Assembly (NCBI GenBank): GCA_017311185.1
Contig: JAESUZ010004907.1
Span: 62,001 to 126,000, forward strand
DNA length: 64,000 nt
Direction of reading: 5' to 3'
Origin: Proteles cristata cristata
Lineage: Eukaryota; Chordata; Mammalia; Carnivora; Hyaenidae
Position numbers and translations under genes: made by a program
Shown here: positions 34,663-44,326 of the stretch, piece by piece
How positions within the stretch are numbered: position 1 is the stretch's first letter
Layout of the letters: each line of letters starts with the position of its first letter
The notes under the pieces: model-generated
Told to the model about the DNA's origin: nothing
Database searches by the model: none
The model's input: the letters and a program-made list of their open reading frames with translations, nothing else

Positions 34663-35042
34663 TCAGTGTCACATTTTAAAGGATAGAAAGAAAGAAGGGA
34701 TTTCTCTAATTTGGAAGGTCAAAATAGTGAGCATTCTGGAGGTTTTATTTGAATGTTGGGTGGCTCGGTCAATGCAAGCATGTGTTTGTGCCTGAATCAA
34801 AACACTTGAACAAAATTGTTATCATGACACCCAACCGTGGTTGGGTTGGTAGTAGAGATGATATCTCTTCATCCAAGGAATGCAAAGGCATCCTCTGAAA
34901 GTAAGTCGGTGTTAGTTTTACTGTCTTTTGAATTTCAAAGGATGTTTAGACCTATATAAGTCTTGAACTATTTCTAACTATAGTCTTCATTACTTCAGCT
35001 CTCAGATTTTGATCCTGTGTAATTGATATGAAAGTAGAGTCC

Positions 35043-35281
35043 GGGGCGCCTGGGGGGCTCAATCAATTAAGCATCCGACTTCGGCTCAGGTCATGATCTC
35101 ACGGTTCAAGGGTTCAAGTCCCGTGTCGGGCTCTGTGCTGACTGCTCAGAGCCTGGATCCTGCTTCAGATTCGGTGTCTCTTCTTTCTCTGTCTCTTCTT
35201 TCTCTGTTTCTCCTCTGCTCTCTCTGTCTCTCTCACTCTGTCTCTCAAAAATAAAATAAACATTAAAAACAATTAAAAAAA
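35043..35281 (+). mobile_element. CAN SINE (felid type), plus strand
   Basis: GGGGCGCCTGGGGGGCTCAA, GACTTCGGCTCAGGTCATG, GGGTTCAAGTCCCGTGTCGG, CAGAGCCTGGATCCTGC, an expanded TCTTTCTCTGTCTC tract and tail AAAAATAAAATAAACATT. GAAAGTAGAGTCC (35030-35042) is matched by GAAAGCAGTGTCC (35282-35294). It lies 59 bases from an oppositely oriented copy. Confidence 0.96.
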
Positions 35282-35294
35282 GAAAGCAGTGTCC

Positions 35295-35810
35295 ATTTAA
35301 AATATTTTATTTTAGAGCTTCTACATGTCAGGCCTTTTTTTTAAAAAAAAATTTTTTTTTAATGTTTTTTATTTATTTTTAGGAGAGAGAGAGAGACAGC
35401 GTGAGCAGAGGAGGGTCAGAGAGAGGGGGAGTCACAGGCTGAAACAGGCTCCAGGCTCTGAGCTGGCAGTCAGCACAGAGCCCGACGCGGGGCTTGAACC
35501 CACAAACCGCGAGATCATGACCCAAGCGAAAGTCGGACGCTTAACCGACTAAGCCACCCAGGCGCCCCAATGTCAGGCCTTTTTTAAGAACTTGGCAAAT
35601 ATTAACTCATTTAAGCCATGTAGCACCTTCATGAGGTGGCTTACTAATATTCTGAGGATGTCATGTCATGTCATGTGATCCCTATGAAATGCATACTAGT
35701 ATTATCAGAAGAAACTGAGGAGCGAGGATGTTAAGTAACTTGCACAGTGTCACTCAGCTGGTGAAGGGCAGAAATGGGTTTCAAATTTAGGAGGACTGTG
35801 TTACCTTTGG
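35295..35810 (-). mobile_element. MIR SINE, minus strand, split by a young CAN SINE
   Basis: ACTTGGCAAATATTAACTC, ATTTAAGCCATGTAGCACC, TCATGAGGTGGCTTACTAAT, AGAAGAAACTGAGGAGCG, TTAAGTAACTTGCACAGTGT and CACTCAGCTGGTGAAGGGCA are reversed MIR blocks, clear over 35588-35810. The 3' end of the MIR (CTACATGTCAGGCC, from about 35321) lies on the other side of the SINE at 35341-35569. Confidence 0.75.
35341..35569 (-). mobile_element. Young felid CAN SINE, minus strand, inside a MIR
   Basis: Nearly identical in character to the copy at 10341-10553: TAGGAGAGAGAGAGAGACAG, GTCACAGGCTGAAACAGGC, GAGCTGGCAGTCAGCACAG, CCGACGCGGGGCTTGAACCC and GACTAAGCCACCCAGGCGCC. ATGTCAGGCCTTTTTT stands on both sides (35325-35340, 35570-35585). 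The B box has one change (TTCAAGCC). Confidence 0.97.
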
Positions 35811-36245
35811 TAGAATGATCAGTGCATATGTGGATATTCAAACCCAATAATACCATTGCGGGTAGAGCATCTTAAAGGCTTCTGCTAAATGGGAAATTGG
35901 GAATTTTGTTTTAAGAATAGTCCATGAACATCCATGCTTGAAATCATTCTGAAAATTAAATTTCTCAATTACTGATATTATACCATGTCAGGGGTAGGCT
36001 GTCACTTTAAAATTCAGTAGAGAAGGCAAAGTTTTATTTATTCTTTAAAATAAATAGGCAGGAATAATGTGAAGCATCTCTACTTTACATGCGGCATATG
36101 ATTTTATTAAAAGGATCTATTTCATAGTCTAGAATCTCACTGTATGCTTTGAAAATGCACTCAATATTCATCAGAAAATGACTCCAGTAAATTGTGAGTC
36201 AATATGTGAGGATATGTTGTTGACACGTTTATAAGTTAAATTGTA

Positions 36246-36350
36246 AAAAAACATTTATAAATATAAAATAATATTATAATTTAATTTATATACATTTATA
36301 TAATTATATTAACTTATATAATGTATCTAAAATAATATACATAATTTAAA
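36246..36350. repeat. AT-rich low-complexity tract
   Basis: Nearly all A and T, with irregular TATAATTTAATTTATATA-like stretches. No regular period is kept over the whole tract. Confidence 0.8.
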
Positions 36351-36365
36351 ATGCAGCATTTTCAA

Positions 36366-36590
36366 GGGGCACCTGGGTGGCTCAGTTGGTTAAGAGTCCA
36401 ATTTCGGCTCAGGTCATGATCTCACAGTCCATGGGTTCGAACCCCTTGTCGGACTCTGTACTGACAGCTAGCTCAGAGCCTGGAGCCTGCTTCAGATTCT
36501 GTGTCTCCCTCTCTCTCTGACCCTCCTCTGTCTCTATGTTCTGTCTCTCTCTCTCTCTTTCCCAAATAATGAATAAACATTAAAAAAATT
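36366..36590 (+). mobile_element. CAN SINE (felid type), plus strand
   Basis: GGGGCACCTGGGTGGCTCAG, TTTCGGCTCAGGTCATG, GGGTTCGAACCCCTTGTCGG (intact B box), TGACAGCTAGCTCAGAGCC (a four-base TAGC duplication), CT-rich body, tail AATGAATAAACATT. No clear target-site duplication. Confidence 0.94.
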
Positions 36591-36768
36591 TTGACTATAG
36601 CATTCCCTCATCTATATCAGTTTGTAATATAAAAGTGTTATGAGATGATTCATCTTACATTCAGACTTGGACTCCAAATAGTTTTTGTAGGTTTAATATT
36701 ATGTCTGATAAATATCACTTGGTTTTATTTTTTCTTCATGTATAAATTCTTACCAAGGTCAATACTCT

Positions 36769-36996
36769 TTTTTAAAAAAAGTTTTTTAATGTTTTTATTT
36801 ATTTCTGAGAAAGAGAGAGACAGCGTGAGCAGGGGAGGGTCAGAGAGAGAGAGGGAGACTCAGAATTGGAAACAGGCTCCAGGCTCTGAGCTGACTGTCA
36901 GCACAGAGCCCGATGCGGGGCTTGAATCCATGAACCGTGAGATCATGACCTGAACTAAAGTTGGACGCTTAACCAACTGAGTCACCCAGGTGACCC
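36769..36996 (-). mobile_element. CAN SINE (felid type), minus strand
   Basis: T-rich tail, TTTCTGAGAAAGAGAGAGAC, GACTCAGAATTGGAAACAGG, GAGCTGACTGTCAGCACAG, GGGCTTGAATCCATGAACC, GAGTCACCCAGGTGACCCC. CCAAGGTCAATACTCT (36753-36768) is matched by CCAAGGTCAATGTTCT (36997-37012). Confidence 0.96.
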
Positions 36997-37320
36997 CCAA
37001 GGTCAATGTTCTAAAGGAAAGACAAAACAGCAAAACAAATTTTGGCCAACACACCTACTCGTAATAAAATAGATTTGGAATTATTCAGAGATGCTCACAA
37101 TATTAACTTGCTAAATAGAGCTGACCAACTTCTCTAATTAATTTTGCAATAGAGGCAACCCTGAAGTCGTTGTACATATCATTGGGGTTTAAATATCAAG
37201 TCAACATTTTCCATCACTTGTAACATCTCATGACTTCAGTGAACAACCCAAACATTCCATGTCGTCCACCGGATAGTTTTTTAAAGCATCTACTGTATGC
37301 CCATATTACTTGCAGAAGTT

Positions 37321-37520
37321 TTTTTTAAGTTTATTTATTTTGAGAGAGAGAGAGAGCAAGCAGGAGGGCCAGAGAAGAGGAGAGGGTGAGAATCCCAAGC
37401 AGGCTCCACACTGTCAGCCCAGAGCCCAGTGTGGAGCTCGAACTCGTGAGCCGTGAGATCATGGCCCGAGCCAAAACCCAAGAATCTGACACTTCACCGG
37501 CTGAGTCACACAGACTCCCC
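37321..37520 (-). mobile_element. CAN SINE (felid type), older copy, minus strand
   Basis: TTTTTTAAGTTTATTTATTT, GAGAGAGAGAGAGCAAGCAG, GAATCCCAAGCAGGCTCC, CAGTGTGGAGCTCGAACTCG, GAGCCGTGAGATCATGGCC and head end GAGTCACACAGACTCCCC. Its body (AATCCCAAGCAGGCTCC) marks a different subfamily from the CAGAATCCGAAGCAGG copies. CAGAAGTT and CAGAAGCTT flank it. Confidence 0.93.
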
Positions 37521-37522
37521 CA

Positions 37523-38049
37523 GAAGCTTCTAAAGTTCTAAATAGATGCTCTTTGTTTTATAGGGCTGAGGTTGAATAGAGCTACTTGCAATTTACAAGA
37601 AAAATTGCTACAATGAGTGGTAACTAAAAAGCAAATGGCGTTTGTTTGAAAGATATGTGTTCCATTTGTATCCTAAATATACTACAATCTCTGTCACTCT
37701 TTTGGTCACCCCTCTACCTGTCCCCGAGTTTTTGTGAATTGTTTTAGAGTTATTCATCATACTCACTGTTTTCTTAAACCCATCTACTGTGTTCTTACAC
37801 ATCAACTAAAGGAAACGCCGTTCTTATCAAACAGTGGGAAATCTGTTTCTTTGCAAAAGGAACAAAATCTGTCTCATTCTCTTCAGTGTAATGCCCCCTA
37901 CGTGAAGACTTATTTTGTAGATTGTAAATGCTGTGTTGATGTTGAACATTAAGGTTATACAATACCATCCACAACCCTTCATTCACTCTTCCAAATCATC
38001 CCGACTCTGCTGACGATTTTATGCCATAAACCAATAATCACCATACATG
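37523..38049. other. Single-copy DNA, nothing recognised
   Basis: Frames of 63-72 codons at 37.6-38.0 kb on both strands are not recognisable. Confidence 0.55.
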
Positions 38050-38140
38050 TGTATTCATCTTAAGCTTTGTATAATCATTTTCTAGTATGGTGCCTCTCAT
38101 ATAATAGACTTCCATAAATATTTGATGGTGAGTGATTGAT
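38050..38140 (+). mobile_element. L2 LINE 3' end fragment
   Basis: GTATTCATCTTAAGCTTTGT, then TATGGTGCCTCTCATATAAT and ACTTCCATAAATATTTGATG follow the last bases of L2 (TTCATCTTTGTATCC, GTGCCTGGCACATAGT, CAATAAATATTTG). Confidence 0.5.
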
Positions 38141-38426
38141 CTTTAAAGCAAAGAATGATTTAGGACCTTTATCAGGAATAATGTGAAGATTTCCATATGG
38201 GCGAAATATTGCGAAATACAACATGCACAGTTCCATTGGGGTTTTTCAGTTTTGACCTTACAGATATTTCACAGTGAAAACAAAAACAGTTCACACTGTC
38301 AAAATGGGCGTATTGAAGATAAAAAATCCGTACCATGCTCCAAATGTAGGTGATGCAAATATGAAATCTGTGTCGACAGGAGCATCTTGCTAGATACGCG
38401 GAGGTTTAGAACATACTCAGGTTTTC

Positions 38427-38649
38427 AATTTTTTAAATATTTTTTAGAGTTTTATTTATTTTGAGAGCTAGAGAGCATGGGTGGGGGAAGCGCACTCGTG
38501 AGAGAGTGGAGGGGGAGCATCCCATACCGACTCCCAGCGGTCAGTGCGCAGAGTCCGGCATGGGGCTCCAAGCCACGAGACCGGGACATCATGATCTGAG
38601 CGGAAATCAAGAGTTGGAGGTTCATCCAGCTGAGCCACCCAGGCGCCCC
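38427..38649 (-). mobile_element. CAN SINE (felid type), diverged, minus strand
   Basis: T-rich tail, TAGAGTTTTATTTATTTTGA, GAGCATCCCATACCGACTCC, CATGGGGCTCCAAGCCACGA (B box destroyed), GATCTGAGCGGAAATCAAG, GAGCCACCCAGGCGCCCCC. CATACTCAG and CATCCTCAC are the possible duplication. Confidence 0.92.
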
Positions 38650-40260
38650 CATCCTCACATTCTTATATTACTACAACGTGTTAGGATGAAGTGTGAGCAC
38701 AGGCTTTTCCTCTTTATATCCGTGCTTCAAAACCAACAGGAGAGTTAAATTAAACTAGTATGAACATATGGTAAAGAGACATCTCAGCCACAGGTGATGT
38801 AATTCTAATTTTACTTACTTCACTAATCTCATGGCTCCGTAAGTACCGGATCAAGGAAATCAAGTACTGAGTATTGAGATGATGGTGTATGTAAGAGGTT
38901 TCCCTCTCTCGTGTATAATTTCTAATATTTGGGTAGTCTTGCTTGTACAAACACTGTGTTCACGCCTGGAAGGGAGACTAACCCCCAGCGTGACCTTCTA
39001 AGTCCAAGTCCAAAGCCCCTGTCGACTCTAAGCTGTTGCCTTAGTACCTCTGCCGCTCTCATGCATGAACTCTGAACTGTAGATCACCTTTAAGATGGGA
39101 TATAAGTGACGATAAACTGTCACAAAACACAAAATCCCGAGCTCTCCTGAATGTGGCACAAGGCTTGGTGGAGTGCAGTGGTAGGAAATGTTCCCGGGGG
39201 GGATGGGATTCTGCAAAGCAACCCCTCTTGAAACAAATCTGGGGGTCAATACCAGGCTTATGAAACTTCATGTCAAGCAGCCCTTGGATGTGTTTTATTG
39301 CTTTTATTAGCGTGACTATAGAATACAAGAACATATACTTCTTGGCTTTTAATTTTCAAAGCCTGCTTAGTATAGAAAGCCCCTCCACTCCTCTCTGCTC
39401 TCTTCTTTGACTACATTCCACAAGAGAGGCGAACTTTCTAAATACTCATATTTCAAACAGATTCACTTTCTTTTGGGAAACTATAAAGCACTCTGTGATC
39501 CAGAGAAGTGGTTTAACTCAGGAGTTCATAAAGGTATCAGTAGCCAGCAGAAATGTTCTTCTACCTGAGTGCTTGGAAACCATTGTTTGAAATCCTATTG
39601 AAATCTTTTTACAAGGGATTTAAAATAATTTATAGATTAGTTTCACCGCACTGCTGTTTTCAGTCGGCTGAATAATTGCTTAGCTATTGGTCTGCTTTGG
39701 TTATCTTACTCAGTGAAGGATTTTCCCCCCTAAGTCTAGCTTCTAATACTTAATACTTTGCTATATGATAGATATGATCATGAACATATTGGATTTAATC
39801 TCTATTAAAAAGTTGAAAAAGATATTGAAGTTTCAGGTCTTTTTAGCCTAATCGGCTGGTAACAACGTATGTTTTCTCTAGTGTTTTTAGAGGAACGAGA
39901 GATAAAACTTGGGAATCTTTGTTGCCCACTGAAGAGAAGAGCTCATTGATTAGCTACTTAATTGCCTTTGATTCTCTGAGTGACCACGTAATTGCCAAGT
40001 GAGGCCTGAGTAACTTTTGTTAGCAGTTGAGTGATTAATTAACTGTTCTCTGGTTCCTAAGTTGAAAGAGCAAGCCGACTTATAATATGGATTTAAGTAC
40101 AGTTAAGACTCATGGATGTTCTCATATCACTATTTTTTTCATTTTAGTACCTGATCAAGTAATAATAGATACATTAATTTGCTTATAACATCATTGAAAG
40201 TGAGTGGACGGGACAGATTCCAAATTATCTGAGAAGAGCTTATGACTAATTTCATGCCCT
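38650..40260. other. Single-copy DNA, nothing recognised
   Basis: Frames up to 91 codons (39059-39334, minus) show no known domain. No interspersed repeat is visible. Confidence 0.55.
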
Positions 40261-40279
40261 TGAACAAATTAAAACTTTT

Positions 40280-40483
40280 TTCTTTTTTTTTTTTCTTTTT
40301 TTTGAGAGAGAGTGTGTGTGTACGTGAGCAGGGAGGGGCAGAGTGGGGAGGGGGGTACGGAGGATCTGAAGCTGGCTCCATGCGGAGAGCAGAGAGCCCA
40401 GTGTGAGTTTGAACCTGTGAACTGCAAGATCACGACCTGAACTGAAGTCGGGCACTTAGCTGACTGAGCCACTCAGGCGCTCC
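40280..40483 (-). mobile_element. CAN SINE (felid type), minus strand
   Basis: A T- and C-containing tail, GAGAGAGAGTGTGTGTGTAC, GAGGATCTGAAGCTGGCTCC, GAGTTTGAACCTGTGAACTG (weak B box) and GAGCCACTCAGGCGCTCC. Part of the body is lost (CATGCGGAGAGCAGAGAGCC). Confidence 0.93.
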
Positions 40484-40788
40484 AAAATATTTTGCAAATG
40501 TTTTTATGATTTTGAAATAACTATATCCTATATATTAATGTCTCTATTAAGCTTATGCATACTTATGTAAATACAACTAGTAGCATGTCACTGGCTATAA
40601 ATATAAATTATTTTTAATAGAAGATGTTACTTAAATGTTTAAATATCTCTGGGGGAAAGTCTGCAACAGGTTCCTTTTTTTATTTATTTTTTCTTTTTTG
40701 GTTCAGTTCACTTTATGGGAGCATAAGAAATGAGGACTGTTCCAAGAAAGCTCCTTTCTTTTGCTTTCTCTTTGAGCAAAGATACAGT
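40484..40788. other. AT-rich single-copy DNA
   Basis: No repeat or gene recognised. A 64-codon frame at 40624-40818 is not recognisable. Confidence 0.5.
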
Positions 40789-40789
40789 A

Positions 40790-40940
40790 ACTTGAAGTCA
40801 GAAGACCAAAAATTCTAGTCTCCTCGAATTTTGGCGGGTGAATTCCCCCACTCCCTGGTGTCTTAGTGCTTTCCTCAGTAGAACGAGAATGTGTCTACAA
40901 TGCTCAAATGATGAGCTTGCATGGAACCAAGTGCTGTGTA
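40790..40940 (+). mobile_element. Possible MIR SINE, plus strand
   Basis: CTTGAAGTCAGAAGACC, AATTCTAGTCTCCTCGAATT and CTTTCCTCAGTAGAACGAGA follow the 5' and CORE part of MIR (GGAGTCAGACAGACC, GTTTCCTCATCTGTAAAATG). Diverged and unproven. Confidence 0.4.
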
Positions 40941-43900
40941 GCCTCGGGAAGGCACCAGAAGATACAGACAGGAGGTGGATGCTAAAGGCAGTCCAGCAGA
41001 TTGGTTAGTGCAGCCACTTCCGGGTTGTTGCTACTGATAATGGCCAAGAACAGAGTTGGCTGGTTACCATTAGAACTGGAATGTGCCAGCTTCTAACGAT
41101 CCTTTCACTGGGCTGAAGGACAGGACTGTCGAATGCAGGCTGGTTTTGAGAACTCTTTGTTAATTGTGGTGAGTATCTGTGATTGTAGCCTCTGGGACCA
41201 TGTCCACCTGACCTTTGTAGACAGGAGGGAATGGAATCCATTTGCTCCTTGGAAAATAGTGCTTATCTTCTATAAAGATTTACTTCAGATTTTACCCTCA
41301 AGTTACATGACTACAATAGCAATTAATGGCTGTTCATAGTTACACACTGTTGAATCCATCTGTCTTCTGAGTATATCATTCAAAATTGGGCTGGGTTTGT
41401 TCAATCCATTAGACGCTGTACTGTAGAAACTCTATTAGACACGATATTCTCTGTGTGTTCATAATACAGAGATGGGGATTCTGAATAAAACTTTGTCATT
41501 CAGTTACTAGACGTACATTTGTGGTAATTGAATTCACGTGTAATGTTTTAAAATTAGTTTACGTGGTATTTTTTACACCCCTTCGCTCTCTAAAATTCTC
41601 TGAACCGTCCTGAGGGGTTTTGCCTGCAACACACTTCTCAGTTTTATCCTAGGTTAATCGTGGAGTTACTCAATATAAACTAACCTGTTGTTAAAAGACC
41701 GCATTTAATTAATTTGCACAGTGAGTGCATAGTTGTCTGCTTGCTAGCAGAGAGCAGAAATAGGCAGAAGCTAGAACCTCTTTCCTTCCTGGTTTTCTCC
41801 TTGTATACATTTCCCTAGCCTGGCCTATGCCACGGGGAAGGGGATTCTTAACCAGTGGGTAGCTACAGAATATGTCCTATGCCATGCACAATTTTAAAAA
41901 CATGACGCTCAGGTGTGAACAATGACCCAATTTGCTTCCACTCAGGCTTACGGTCTTATTTTCCAGCGGCAAGATGGCGTCTGTGCATTCAGAGCCCCAC
42001 CCAGTGGCTCCCTGTTTGTAGATTATGAACCTCTGCCAACCCTGAGTTCCACTAACACCTAGGTGATTGTTTAGTTCTCTGAAATTGTGCCTGGCCTCAC
42101 AAGACCCTCAGGACTGGAAGTGTGGAGGCAGCATGGGCACCCAGAGAATCTGGCCTTCTTGAGATAAATCAGGAAGAGCAGAGTGTTCAAAACTCCTCAT
42201 CTGATATTTAATTTATAAAAGGCTTCTACAAGGCCATGATTGATTCTTAGTTGAAGAGTTAGAACTTTTTCTCTTGTATGTATGTTGAACGTAAAATGCC
42301 CCGGCACAGGGTAGGCTCTTCATAAACATGGGGTTTCTGTTTCTCGCTGACGCTGTTATTGTCAAATGGGTGATTGAATGACATCATGCATCATGGAGGA
42401 TGAAATTCATCAGAGAGTAGCAAGTGTTTGTAACTGTTGTATTTTCTCAAAACTCAGTATTCACAGACCGTGTACAGACGAGCCTTTCAGCCCAGATAAT
42501 GGCAATCGCTGTTGGGTACAAACATGGGCATCAATTGGCATTTTCAAGCAAGGGCAAGATGCACCAGCTTCAACCAGAATACACTGAGTGGCTATGTTGG
42601 CAGTACAGCGATAGCACTGTTTTCCATCTAACTTTTTGGTAAAATCTCTCCGGAGTCAAGGGCAAAAGAAGCCCTTTAAATATCTTGGCCTCACTCCACT
42701 GTAGCCACAGGTGCTCTGCCAGCACATATTTTTTTTTGAGTCCTGTAAAAATCAGCGTCCACTAAATCATGACTGAATCCTTTCCTAAGTTAGAAGAGCT
42801 CAGTAATTTTTTTCCAGGCAAGAGAGAAGTGGAACAGAGTATGATCTCGTGGATTTTTGCTTATCTGATTTGGATATTTTTTGAGCACTCATTGTTTCTT
42901 GCCTCACATGGGAAAACCGATCAGGACCCATTTTAACGTGAGTGACTGTTGCAAAGACCAAAAAGCTCTCTCCAGTTCAGAGTGACCTTGCTGTGTGCTG
43001 CAGCCTTAACTGTGATGCATCTAGATTGTGTCGTTATTCAAATAGCAACCATGAGTAGGAAATAGAATCCTGGCTATTAAACATCAAACATGATTCCTTT
43101 GCATCTGAGCAGCAGAATTATATTTGCACCAGTTATAAGCCTTGCCTATGAATTATTTAAAAAATAAAATCTTGAGCTCTGAGGCATTTTTGAGAAATCG
43201 TTTATTACCACCATCACATAAACATAGAAAAGAACAGATGCGTACTATCAAAGGTGAAACTCTCTTTCATATTTTAAAAGAAAGACAGTGCATTGGCTTC
43301 TAAATATAGCTCATTTAAATAACAGAAAAAAAAGCTAGGTCTGCAGGTGATTAAGGAAGTAAAAATTAAGAAGGAGAATCTGGTGAAAGTAACAAAGAAA
43401 AATGTAAATCGTTGAGAAGGGATTGAAACTGCATATGAAAAATATCAGCCCGATTTTCACACACAAAAAAGCCTTGGAAATAATAAAAATCCCATGATTT
43501 TATCATTTGGAGGAAATTCTGTGCAGAGGGGAATGTGTACCATTTTTGCTTAGAGGAATGTTCTATGTGTAGGGTTAAAGGGCCCGAAGACCCAAGTTTC
43601 TAAGCCATCCTACAGCGATTATTTAAATTTAAAATAAGTTTTGAAAGCAACACCATGGATGGCTAGCCGATTACTCATATATACTATTAATGTGTTAGTT
43701 TGACATGTTATGCTGTTTTTGTGTTTGATAAGGAGCCAGTGTATATAATATATATTTTTCACCCTCCAGAGGACATTTCAGTGAGTGACGCCATTCATTC
43801 TTGAAATCTACACTCCACCTTTCGTCCAGCCTCCATGCCTGTGTGAGGTGGAAGCAGGTTGTGTTTTGAAAGAATCCCCGTGTAGCATTTTATACCATGC

Positions 43901-44092
43901 TCTATTCTAACACAATAAAAACTAGAAATCTAGATATGTTCCATCACCTATACTAGGTGGTAGGATATATACCTAGAAAAAGAAGCTAATATATTTTCAA
44001 TCATACAAAAAACTCCTTTAAAGAAAGCTTTCTGAAATGCCCTGAACACGCCATGTTATAAATATCTTGTTTTCCCCCCTCCCAGGATTTTA
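40941..44092. other. Single-copy DNA without SINEs
   Basis: Nothing is recognised over about 3 kb except a short L2/MIR-like tail near 42290-42330 (CCCCGGCACAGGGTAGGCTC) and an AAGATGGCG motif at 41971-41979 that fits the YY1 consensus. Frames of 68-78 codons are not recognisable. Confidence 0.5.
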
Positions 44093-44326
44093 TTTTGTTT
44101 TTTTAAAAAAATACATATTTTTTTTAATGCTTTACTTATTTTTGAGAGAAAAAAAGACAGCGTGAGTAGGGGAGGGTCAGAGAGAGGGAGACACAGAATC
44201 CGAAGACAGGCTCCAGGCTCTGAGCTGTCAGCACAGAGCCCCATGCGGGGTTCGAACCCACTGACCACGAGATCATGACCTGAGCCGAAGTCAGATGCTC
44301 AACCAACTGAAACACCCATGCGCCCC
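44093..44326 (-). mobile_element. CAN SINE (felid type), minus strand
   Basis: T-rich tail with ATACATATT, TTTTGAGAGAAAAAAAGACA, CAGAATCCGAAGACAGGCTC, CCATGCGGGGTTCGAACCCA (intact B box) and a damaged head end CTGAAACACCCATGCGCCCC. CCCAGGATTTTA (44084-44092 region) and CCCAGGGTTTTA after it form the duplication. Confidence 0.95.

Noticed and set aside
35325..35552. Repeated SINE-derived peptides such as ERERQREQRRVRERG
   Set aside because: The same peptide type appears in several places because it is a translation of the minus-strand CAN SINE body.
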